From: Mesobacillus harenae
Lineage (GTDB): Bacteria; Bacillota; Bacilli; Bacillales; Cytobacillaceae
Length of the DNA stretch: 64,000 bases
Direction: 5' to 3'
Assembly (NCBI RefSeq): GCF_013343715.1
Contig: NZ_JABUNR010000003.1
Location: 248,001 to 312,000, forward strand
Part shown: in pieces, positions 45,555 through 52,859 of the stretch
Layout: each line of letters begins with the position of its first letter
Numbering within the stretch: the stretch's first letter is position 1
The notes under the pieces: generated by a model
Database searches by the model: none
Seen by the model: the letters and a program-made list of their open reading frames with translations, nothing else
Told to the model about the DNA's origin: nothing
Position numbers and translations under genes: made by a program

Positions 45555-46070
45555 TTGCTAAATAAATTTTTGCCTGACCAGCATGTTAAAAGTATTTTTG
45601 ATATTAAGCCGGAAAGCTTAAAAGCAAAAGGAATAAAGGGGATCATAACCGATCTCGATAATACTTTAGTTGAGTGGGATCGTCCAAATGCGACACCCAA
45701 ACTAATTGAGTGGTTTGATGACATGAGGAAGAATGAGATCCTGGTAACGATCGTTTCTAATAATAATGAAAGACGGGTAAGAGCATTTTCAGATCCGCTT
45801 CACATTCCGTTTATTTTTCAGGCTAGAAAACCGATGGGCCGTGCCTTTCGAAAGGCGCTTAAACAGATGGGCCTACGGAAAGAGGAAACGGTTGTTATTG
45901 GAGACCAGCTTTTAACAGATGTCCTTGGCGGTAATCGGAGCGGATTCCATACAATCCTTGTTATCCCCGTAGCTCAAACAGATGGCTTTTTTACAAGATT
46001 TAATCGTATGGCTGAACGAAGGATTTTGAACTGGTTCCGTAAACAAGGAAAGTTGAATTGGGAGGACTAA
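45555..46070 (+). CDS. yqeG: HAD-superfamily class IIIA phosphatase YqeG
   Basis: The 171-residue HAD phosphatase has motif I ITDLDNTLVEWD near 31-42 (DxDxT), motif II TIVSNN near 65 and motif IV GDQLLTDVLGGN near 117. The TTG start follows GAGGTG at 45541-45546. Homologues in other lineages dephosphorylate phosphatidylglycerophosphate; that substrate is possible but unproven here. It heads the conserved yqeG-yqeH-aroE-yhbY-nadD-yqeK-rsfS-yqeM operon. Confidence 0.92.
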   Translation: MLNKFLPDQHVKSIFDIKPESLKAKGIKGIITDLDNTLVEWDRPNATPKLIEWFDDMRKNEILVTIVSNNNERRVRAFSDPLHIPFIFQARKPMGRAFRKALKQMGLRKEETVVIGDQLLTDVLGGNRSGFHTILVIPVAQTDGFFTRFNRMAERRILNWFRKQGKLNWED

Positions 46071-46073
46071 GCT

Positions 46074-47180
46074 TTGGATGACCAAGAATTTGCATGCACA
46101 GGATGTGGAGTAAAAATCCAGACCGAAGAGAAGGAAGCTGTTGGTTATGCACCTCCATCCTCTTTGGAAAAGGAAGTAGTGGTATGTCAACGCTGTTTCC
46201 GATTAAAACATTATAATGAAGTTCAGGACGTTGATTTGACGGATGATGATTTTTTAAAAATTCTCAATGAAATCGGTCAAAAAGATGCGTTAATTGTAAA
46301 AATTGTTGATATCTTTGATTTTAATGGAAGCTGGCTGCCGGGCTTGCACCGATTTACGGGGAAGAATAAGGTACTTTTGATAGGAAATAAGGTAGATCTT
46401 CTTCCCAAATCTGTTAACCCTAATAGATTAAAAAATTGGATGCAGCAGGAGGCAAAAGAGCTTGGATTAAGACCAGAAGAGGTGTTTTTAGTTAGTGCCG
46501 CTAAAGGACATTTTATCGCAGAAGCAGCGGCTTTAATTGATGAATACCGTGATGGAAAGAATGTCTATGTAGTAGGCTGTACAAATGTCGGTAAATCTAC
46601 TTTTATTAACCGAATTATCAAGGAGGTTACAGGGGAAGGAGATATCATTACTACATCTCACTTTCCAGGTACCACGCTTGATATTATTGAGATTCCTCTT
46701 TCAGATGGAAAAGCACTTATTGATACACCGGGAATTATTAACCATCATCAAATGGCCCATTTTATTGATAAGCGGGACTTGAAAATCATTACACCCAAAA
46801 AGGAAATCAAACCGAAAGTTTATCAGTTAAATGAAGGACAAACTCTGTTCTTTGGAGGACTAGCCCGTTTTGATTATATAAGTGGAGGGCGAAGATCCTT
46901 TGCATGCTATCTTTCAAATGAACTGACGATACACCGCACTAAATTGGAGAACGCAGATACGCTTTATGAAAACCATGCCGGTGAGTTACTGACTCCTCCC
47001 CGTGTCGAGCAAGTTGAATCATTTCCAGAGCTAATCAGGCATGAATATACGATCAAAGAAGCAAAAACGGATGTCGTGTTTTCAGGGCTTGGTTGGGTGA
47101 CGATCAATGAACCAGGCGCTAAGATTGCTGCGTACGTTCCAAAAGGCGTCCATGTTCTTCTTAGAAAGTCTTTGATTTAA
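46074..47180 (+). CDS. yqeH: Ribosome biogenesis GTPase YqeH
   Basis: YqeH is a circularly permuted GTPase needed for 30S assembly. The 368-residue protein starts with a zinc finger (CTGCGVKIQ, then VVCQRCFRLKHY). The permuted G motifs follow in the order G4 NKVDLLP, G1 GCTNVGKSTFIN and G3 DTPG. A C-terminal RNA-interaction domain completes it. The TTG start, 7 bp after GGAGGA, lies 3 bp after the yqeG stop. Confidence 0.95.
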   Translation: MDDQEFACTGCGVKIQTEEKEAVGYAPPSSLEKEVVVCQRCFRLKHYNEVQDVDLTDDDFLKILNEIGQKDALIVKIVDIFDFNGSWLPGLHRFTGKNKVLLIGNKVDLLPKSVNPNRLKNWMQQEAKELGLRPEEVFLVSAAKGHFIAEAAALIDEYRDGKNVYVVGCTNVGKSTFINRIIKEVTGEGDIITTSHFPGTTLDIIEIPLSDGKALIDTPGIINHHQMAHFIDKRDLKIITPKKEIKPKVYQLNEGQTLFFGGLARFDYISGGRRSFACYLSNELTIHRTKLENADTLYENHAGELLTPPRVEQVESFPELIRHEYTIKEAKTDVVFSGLGWVTINEPGAKIAAYVPKGVHVLLRKSLI

Positions 47181-47207
47181 TCGGTTGGTTTAAAAGGAGA
47201 GGATCTA

Positions 47208-48047
47208 GTGAAAAAATTATATGGAGTCATTGGGGATCCGATTAAACATTCGATGTCACCTGAAATGCATAATCAGTTGTTCCAATTATATAGAATAGAT
47301 GCTGCCTATGTTCCTCTTGAAGTGAAGGAAACCAATTTAGCAGATGCAATTAGAGGTTTCAGGGCTATTGGGGCAGCAGGTTTTAATGTGACAATTCCTC
47401 ATAAAACAGAAATTATCAAATTTCTTGACAGAATTGACCCACTGGCTGAAGCCATTGGTGCTGTTAACACAGTCGTCAATGAAAATGGAAAGCTGGCCGG
47501 ATATAATACAGACGGTCTGGGGTTTGTCAAAGGGGTTGGAACCCAGGTTTCTGATTTGAAGAAAAAACGAGCTCTAATTATCGGGGCCGGAGGAGCAGCA
47601 CGCGCTATATACTTTTCTATGGCAGAAGCAGGGATAACTCAAATTGACATATGCAACAGGACTTCCGGAAGGGCAGAAATTCTTGTCAAAGAATGTCCAA
47701 TTTCTGTTGAAACAAACATAGTAGACTTTTCAGAGGCGGAAAAGGAATTACAGAGGTACGATTTAGTAATTCAAACCACCTCTATAGGAATGTCTCCTAA
47801 TATTGACCATAAACCTTTTTCCGCAAGGAATGTTTCAGAGACCGCTTTTGTCAGCGATATTATATACAATCCGCTTGAAACAAGTTTTTTGAGGGAAGCT
47901 AAAGAAAAGGGGGCTTCAGTCCAAAATGGCATTAACATGTTTGTATGCCAAGGGGCTTTAGCTTTCGAAAAGTGGACGGGGATCTTTCCAGATACAGAAA
48001 TAATGAAGGAAACAGTCCAAAAAAGGCTAGGAGGACCTACATGTTAA
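47208..48047 (+). CDS. aroE: Shikimate dehydrogenase
   Basis: AroE reduces 3-dehydroshikimate to shikimate with NADPH in aromatic amino acid synthesis. The 279-residue protein shows GDPIKHSMSPEMHN at 9-22, NVTIPHKT near 60 (catalytic Lys), NTDGLGFVKG near 98 and the nucleotide loop GAGGAARAI near 126-134. The GTG start follows AAAAGGAGAGG. Its last 7 bases overlap yhbY. In B. subtilis the same gene is called aroD. Confidence 0.95.
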   Translation: MKKLYGVIGDPIKHSMSPEMHNQLFQLYRIDAAYVPLEVKETNLADAIRGFRAIGAAGFNVTIPHKTEIIKFLDRIDPLAEAIGAVNTVVNENGKLAGYNTDGLGFVKGVGTQVSDLKKKRALIIGAGGAARAIYFSMAEAGITQIDICNRTSGRAEILVKECPISVETNIVDFSEAEKELQRYDLVIQTTSIGMSPNIDHKPFSARNVSETAFVSDIIYNPLETSFLREAKEKGASVQNGINMFVCQGALAFEKWTGIFPDTEIMKETVQKRLGGPTC

Positions 48048-48334
48048 AGGGTAAACAAAAAAAGTTTTTACGTGCAAAGGCCCATCACTTGAATCCAATA
48101 TTTCAGGTTGGAAAAGGCGGCGTAAATGATAATATGATTAAACAAATATCTGAGGCTCTCGAAGCTAGGGAACTGATAAAGATCAGTGTGCTGCAAAATA
48201 ATGATGACGATCGTGATGAAGTAGCTGAGAGTCTTACCAGTGGGACAGGCGCAGAGTTAGTCCAATTAATTGGAAGCACGATTATCTTGTACAAGGAATC
48301 TAAAGAAAATAAAGAGATCCAGCTGCCTCAGTAA
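48041..48334 (+). CDS. yhbY: CRM-domain RNA-binding protein YhbY (YqeI)
   Basis: The 97-residue CRM-domain protein (LRAKAHHLNPIFQVGKGG at the N-terminus with the conserved GxxG loop) associates with pre-50S particles in E. coli. The frame is open far upstream inside aroE, but ATG 48041 lies just after TAGGAGGACC and gives the family length. It overlaps the end of aroE by 7 bp. Confidence 0.93.
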   Translation: MLKGKQKKFLRAKAHHLNPIFQVGKGGVNDNMIKQISEALEARELIKISVLQNNDDDRDEVAESLTSGTGAELVQLIGSTIILYKESKENKEIQLPQ

Positions 48335-48358
48335 ATTTAAAGAAGGAGGGGCTGCCTT

Positions 48359-48934
48359 ATGGTGAAAAAAATCGGAGTGCTTGGCGGAACATTTAATCCT
48401 CCTCATTATGGTCATTTATTAATTGCCAATGAGGTGCTGCATGCTTTTCAGCTTGATGAGATCTGGTTTATGCCTAATCAGGAACCTCCCCATAAACAAA
48501 AAGCTTTAGATGTCAGCAATGATGACAGGATTGAAATGCTTAACCGGGCACTGGAAACGAATCCGGACTTTAAATTGATAACAACTGAGCTAGAGCGCAA
48601 AGGTGCCTCCTATACGTATGATACAATAAAAATTCTCAAGGGCAGGTATCCGGAGCATAAGTTTTATTTTATTATAGGTGCTGACATGATTGAATATTTG
48701 CCCAAGTGGTATAAAATAGAACAATTATTGGAATTAATTGAGTTTATTGGGGTTGACAGACCTGCTTACACGACTAAAAGTGACTTTGATATTCATTATG
48801 TACAAACACCAATGATGGAAGTATCATCAAGCATGATCAGGGATCGAGTTTCAGAGGGGAATCCGATCAGATACCTTTTGCCAGAGGAAGTTAGAAATTA
48901 TATTGAGGAGAAAGGCTTATATGGAACGCAATGA
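48359..48934 (+). CDS. nadD: Nicotinate-nucleotide adenylyltransferase
   Basis: NadD adenylates nicotinate mononucleotide to deamido-NAD. The 191-residue protein has GGTFNPPHYGHL at 9-20 (nucleotidyltransferase HxGH motif) and SSSMIRDRVSEG near 159 (ISSTxIR motif). AGAAGGAGGGG precedes the ATG. Its end overlaps the start of yqeK by 14 bp, indicating translational coupling. Confidence 0.96.
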   Translation: MVKKIGVLGGTFNPPHYGHLLIANEVLHAFQLDEIWFMPNQEPPHKQKALDVSNDDRIEMLNRALETNPDFKLITTELERKGASYTYDTIKILKGRYPEHKFYFIIGADMIEYLPKWYKIEQLLELIEFIGVDRPAYTTKSDFDIHYVQTPMMEVSSSMIRDRVSEGNPIRYLLPEEVRNYIEEKGLYGTQ

Positions 48935-49487
48935 AGCTTTACGGCTAGTAAAAAAACAATTGACTGAACATCGCTATGAGCACACTCTTGGTGTTATGAA
49001 AACAGCTATTGATCTGGCTGAAAGATTCGGAGCCGATCCGCAAAAAGCAGAATTAGCAGCCATTTTTCATGATTATGCCAAATTTCGTCCAAAAGAGGAA
49101 ATGCGGAAGATTATTTTAGAACAAGAAATGCCTGTGGATTTACTTCAATATAATAGTGAACTGTGGCACGCTCCTGTTGGCGCTTACCTTGTTAAAACAG
49201 AGGCGGGGCTAACAGATAACGAGACACTGCAAGCAATCCGGTTTCATACATCGGGGCGCCCAGGGATGACTCAGCTGGAAAAGGTTATTTACCTGGCAGA
49301 TTATATTGAACCTGGAAGGCGTTTCCCTGGTGTTGACGAAGTGAGGAAACTGGCTGAAACTGATTTGCATTCTGCATTAATACAATCGGTTAAAAATACG
49401 ATCCAATTTTTAATGAATAGAAACCAGCCGGTATACCCGGATACATTTAAAACCTATAATGATCTTGTTAATAACATGGAGGATTGA
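48921..49487 (+). CDS. yqeK: HD-domain diadenosine tetraphosphatase YqeK
   Basis: YqeK hydrolyses Ap4A symmetrically to ADP. The 188-residue protein from ATG 48921 (AGGAG upstream) has the HD signature: first H in HRYEHTLGVM near 17-26, IFHDYAKF near 48, and YLADYIEPGRR near 122. It overlaps nadD and precedes rsfS by 4 bp. Confidence 0.93.
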   Translation: MERNEALRLVKKQLTEHRYEHTLGVMKTAIDLAERFGADPQKAELAAIFHDYAKFRPKEEMRKIILEQEMPVDLLQYNSELWHAPVGAYLVKTEAGLTDNETLQAIRFHTSGRPGMTQLEKVIYLADYIEPGRRFPGVDEVRKLAETDLHSALIQSVKNTIQFLMNRNQPVYPDTFKTYNDLVNNMED

Positions 49488-49491
49488 TTGC

Positions 49492-49845
49492 ATGAGCGAG
49501 CGAAATATATTGACGGCTGCGGTAACTGCTGCAGACGATAAAAAAGCGGAAGATATTATTGTGTTAAACATGAAAGGAATCTCCCTTGTAGCTGATTATT
49601 TTCTTATTTGCCATGGAGGTTCTGATAAACAAGTACAGGCAATTGCTAGGGAAATAAAAGATAAAGCCGAAGAAAAAGGCTATCATGTGAAACGAATGGA
49701 AGGTTTTGAAGAGGCGCGATGGGTTCTTATTGATTTAGGAGATGTTGTGGCTCATGTTTTCCACAGGGAAGAGCGGGGTTATTATAATCTTGAACGCCTT
49801 TGGGGAGATGCTCCTCATGAGGATATTCAAGGTGAGCTTCAATAA
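49492..49845 (+). CDS. rsfS: Ribosomal silencing factor RsfS (YqeL)
   Basis: RsfS binds L14 and blocks 50S-30S joining during starvation. The 117-residue protein from ATG 49492 has the DUF143 pattern: DIIVLNMKGISLVADYFLIC near 26-45, GGSDKQVQAIA and HVFHREERGYYNLERLWGD near 88-106. GGAGG lies upstream. Its TAA shares its last A with the ATG of yqeM. Confidence 0.95.
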   Translation: MSERNILTAAVTAADDKKAEDIIVLNMKGISLVADYFLICHGGSDKQVQAIAREIKDKAEEKGYHVKRMEGFEEARWVLIDLGDVVAHVFHREERGYYNLERLWGDAPHEDIQGELQ

Positions 49846-50600
49846 TGAGCTACGGCGGCTTTGCCAATCTTTATGATACATTAATGCAGGATATTCCTTA
49901 TGATGATTGGGTCAGTCTTGTAATGAAACAGTTAGAAACCTATCAAATTACTGGTGGACGCCTGATGGATCTCGCCTGTGGAACGGGAGAGTTATCGATC
50001 CGCTTTGCCCAGGCAGGGTTTGATGTAACTGGTATCGATCTTTCAGGAGACATGCTAGCAATAGCACAGTCAAAAACTGCCGATCATAATTTGTCAGTTC
50101 AATACTTCCAACAAAATATGGCAGAGCTTGAAGGATTTGACGAACACGATATTATTGGGATATTCTGCGATTCACTCAATTACCTTGAAAAGGAGTCAGA
50201 CATTGTCTCTACATTTAATGGTGTTTTTCGTCATTTGCGAGACGATGGCCTTTTTATCTTTGATGTCCATTCACTTTATAAAATGAATCATATTTTTATG
50301 GATGAAACGTTTACCATGAAGGATGAAAATATTTCCTATATATGGGACTGCTTTCCAGGTGTGGAACCTGACAGTGTAGAACATGACTTGTCGTTTTTCG
50401 CTTTAGATAGCTCAACGGGAAAATATAGCAGGATTGATGAGCTCCATTTTCAAAGAACTTTCTCTGTTGAAAGATATTCGAATTGGCTTGAACAGGCTGG
50501 CTTCAAGGTATTGGAGATTTCTGCAGATTTTGAATCGAAAGTTCCGGAACCTGACTCTGAAAGAATATTTATTACGGCCAGAAAGAGTAAAGCTAAATAA
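49845..50600 (+). CDS. yqeM: Class I SAM-dependent methyltransferase YqeM
   Basis: The 251-residue methyltransferase has RLMDLACGTGELSIRFAQAG near 38-57 (motif I) and GIFCDSLNYL near 103. YADF-type opening SYGGFANLYDTLMQDIPYDDW is the family hallmark with key residues Y-G-F-A and D-W. The substrate is not established. It starts within the rsfS stop codon (TAATG) and closes the yqeG operon before a long bidirectional terminator. Confidence 0.88.
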   Translation: MSYGGFANLYDTLMQDIPYDDWVSLVMKQLETYQITGGRLMDLACGTGELSIRFAQAGFDVTGIDLSGDMLAIAQSKTADHNLSVQYFQQNMAELEGFDEHDIIGIFCDSLNYLEKESDIVSTFNGVFRHLRDDGLFIFDVHSLYKMNHIFMDETFTMKDENISYIWDCFPGVEPDSVEHDLSFFALDSSTGKYSRIDELHFQRTFSVERYSNWLEQAGFKVLEISADFESKVPEPDSERIFITARKSKAK

Positions 50601-50622
50601 AATATGAGTATAAGAGCAAAGC

Positions 50623-50658
50623 AAAAAAAAGAAAGCGAAAATGCTTTCTTTTTTTTTT
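50623..50658. terminator. Bidirectional terminator between yqeM and comER
   Basis: A8-GAAAGC and GCTTTC-T10 pair over 14 bp around GAAAAT; it works for both convergent genes. Confidence 0.88.
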
Positions 50659-50695
50659 ATTTAAGAAGGAATTTCTATTGCTCATGCAGAAATAT

Positions 50696-51514
50696 CTACT
50701 GAGAAAAGTGTGCTCTTGTATTTGAGAGATCTTCTTCGAATTTCAGGTGGGTAGCCTGAAATAAGTGCTCGAATACATCACCAAGCTCCTGTTCTAAAAC
50801 CTTAATCCCCTCGCCTGTTATACCGCCTTTTACGCATACCTTTTCTTGTAAGGCTGGCAATGTGTAATGTTTTTTACTAAGCAGCTCCCCTAATCCAATC
50901 AGCATTTCACTTGTTAATTCAGTTGCTGTCTCCAGATCAATTCTAGTTTCCTTAACCGCCGCTGCAACGAAACGTTGAGCCAAATAGCTGAAAAAAGCAG
51001 GGCCGCAGCTGACAATATCAGATGATACCCTTGTAACATCTTCATTTATCTCCAGCGGGACAGAAATCTTTTCAAAAAGACTCCACAACCGATCTCTCCA
51101 CTGTTTGGAACAGTTTTCTCCAAATGTCATTAATGATACTCCTGCCAGTGCCCTGTTTGTAATGCTTGGAATAATCCGCGCAACTGAGCAATTGGCTACA
51201 CTTTCAATTTGGCTAGTATTGATTGGACTAGTTATGGAGATAAGACATTTGTCTTTGCTTAAGTAGGGCTGAATGTCTTTTATAACTGTATACACATCAT
51301 GTGGTTTCACGCAGATAAATATGGCATCAGATGTTTCGACCGTTTCCCTAGTATCTCCAACATGGATCTCTTGATAGGATTTCTGCAACTCATATGCTTT
51401 TCCAAGAGTTCGGTTGGTGACTGTTAGTGAAGAAGGGGAAACGGCATTCCCATCAAGCATTGCCTCAGTCAGTATTCTCCCCATATTTCCTGTGCCAATA
51501 ATCCCGATTTTCAA
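50696..51514 (-). CDS. comER: ComER, pyrroline-5-carboxylate reductase-like protein
   Basis: The 272-residue ProC-fold protein has the dinucleotide loop GIIGTGNMGRIL near 3-14 and the C-terminal dimerisation helix region (KGGITGEGIKVLEQEL near 229). It is divergent from comEA, as in B. subtilis, where comER is not needed for competence and some species link it to sporulation and biofilm. Proline synthesis is possible but not supported by neighbours. AAGGAGGG precedes the ATG. Confidence 0.92.
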   Translation of the reverse strand: MKIGIIGTGNMGRILTEAMLDGNAVSPSSLTVTNRTLGKAYELQKSYQEIHVGDTRETVETSDAIFICVKPHDVYTVIKDIQPYLSKDKCLISITSPINTSQIESVANCSVARIIPSITNRALAGVSLMTFGENCSKQWRDRLWSLFEKISVPLEINEDVTRVSSDIVSCGPAFFSYLAQRFVAAAVKETRIDLETATELTSEMLIGLGELLSKKHYTLPALQEKVCVKGGITGEGIKVLEQELGDVFEHLFQATHLKFEEDLSNTRAHFSQ

Positions 51515-51599
51515 GTCCCTTCCCTCCTTCGTACCTGAATTCCTCTTAAAACTTTATGTATTAAAAGATCTAAATATACCTGAAGAAAGGTCGATTCTT

Positions 51600-52205
51600 A
51601 TGATTGAAAAAATAAAAGAGCATAGACTGCAAGTTTTAATTAGTGTGTCAGCCGTACTGATGGCAGGCTATTTTCTGTTTTCGGTAATCTTTCCCGCGGA
51701 CATGAGCGACGAAGCTGCATGGGACCCCGTTGAAGAAGTTGACGGCGGAAGCGAAGACAAATCTCTTGCGGATGAACAGCTTATTATTATGGCTGATATT
51801 AAAGGAGCAGTAGTAAAGCCAGGAGTCTACGAAATGAAAGAAGGAGAACGGGTAGTGGATTTAATCACGGCAGCGGGAGGGGTTACAGAGGATGCAGAGG
51901 TATCAGGAATAAATTTTGCCGTAAGAATCACTGATGAAATGATTATTTATATACCTCGGGTCGGCGAGGAGAATCCTGCGGGAGAGCTGGCAGACTCAGG
52001 GAGTAAACAGGGTAAAGTTAATTTGAATAAAGCGAACGCCAGTGAGTTAGAAACACTGCCTGGAATTGGTCCTTCCAAATCAGCTGCAATTATTGAATAC
52101 CGAGAAACAAATGGATCTTTTAAGAATATTGAGGAACTGATGGAAATAACGGGTATTGGGGATAAAACTTTCGAAAAACTGCAGGAACATATAACCGTTC
52201 AGTAA
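51600..52205 (+). CDS. comEA: Competence DNA receptor ComEA
   Basis: ComEA is the membrane-anchored receptor that binds incoming double-stranded DNA. The 201-residue protein from ATG 51600 (after GAAAGG) has one N-terminal transmembrane helix (about 12-32), an acidic linker, an SLBB-like domain (IMADIKGAVVKPGVYEM near 62) and a C-terminal tandem helix-hairpin-helix domain (LNKANASELETLPGIGPSKS near 141). The frame is open far upstream, antisense to comER, but that stretch is not coding. It heads comEA-comEB-comEC. Confidence 0.95.
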   Translation: MIEKIKEHRLQVLISVSAVLMAGYFLFSVIFPADMSDEAAWDPVEEVDGGSEDKSLADEQLIIMADIKGAVVKPGVYEMKEGERVVDLITAAGGVTEDAEVSGINFAVRITDEMIIYIPRVGEENPAGELADSGSKQGKVNLNKANASELETLPGIGPSKSAAIIEYRETNGSFKNIEELMEITGIGDKTFEKLQEHITVQ

Positions 52206-52300
52206 GAGAGGGAAAAATGAAATTGCGTACTGCTCTTCGAACCTTTAAACTAATAGAAAGAATTACACTTACTGAATACCGCCAGAAGGGGAGAGCAAAA

Positions 52301-52765
52301 ATGGAAAGAATATCTTGGGATCAATATTTTATGGCTCAAAGCCAATTGCTTGCTTTGAGAAGCACATGCACCAGACTAGAGGTAGGGGCTACGATTGTAA
52401 GAGACAAGCGAATCATTGCTGGCGGATATAATGGATCGATCGCTGGAGGGGATCATTGTATCGACAGCGGCTGCTATGTAATTGATAACCATTGTGTCAG
52501 AACCGTCCACGCTGAAATGAACGCGCTCTTGCAATGTGCTAAATTCGGAGTTCAGACTGGTGGGGCAGAGTTATATGTAACTCATTTTCCGTGTCTTCAG
52601 TGCTGCAAAGCAATTATCCAAGCAGGAATTAAAGCAGTCTATTATGCTGCCGATTATAAAAATCACCCGTATGCAATAGAGCTATTCAAAATGGCCAATG
52701 TCCAAGTCGAACAAGTGGAAAGCTTAGGCCTCCAGATCGGAAGCTTGAATCGGGATAAAGCTTAA
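52301..52765 (+). CDS. comEB: dCMP deaminase ComEB, short form
   Basis: ComEB deaminates dCMP to dUMP. ATG 52301 follows AAGGGGAGAG and gives 154 residues starting MERISWDQYFMAQSQ; the frame is open 28 codons upstream without a ribosome site. Zinc and catalytic residues are present: TVHAEMNALL near 79 (HAE) and FPCLQCCK near 106 (PCxxC). By memory the B. subtilis protein is about 190 residues, so this copy lacks the C-terminal extension. The catalytic domain is complete, so activity is expected. It is not essential for DNA uptake. Confidence 0.92.
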   Translation: MERISWDQYFMAQSQLLALRSTCTRLEVGATIVRDKRIIAGGYNGSIAGGDHCIDSGCYVIDNHCVRTVHAEMNALLQCAKFGVQTGGAELYVTHFPCLQCCKAIIQAGIKAVYYAADYKNHPYAIELFKMANVQVEQVESLGLQIGSLNRDKA

Positions 52766-52859
52766 GTTTATAGATGCTGTCTAATAATCCTGTTGGTGTT
52801 TAAGTGGACAGCAAAGGCCCTTTAAAACGGGGAATAGTATAACGGCACCGAAAAGTCAG

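Noticed and set aside
51414..51599. Upstream extension of comEA by 62 codons
   Set aside because: It runs antisense through comER and lacks a ribosome site; comEA's signal anchor begins at the later ATG.
51540..51599. Possible ComK boxes before comEA
   Set aside because: AAAA and TTTT tracts are present but not in the AAAA-N5-TTTT spacing needed.
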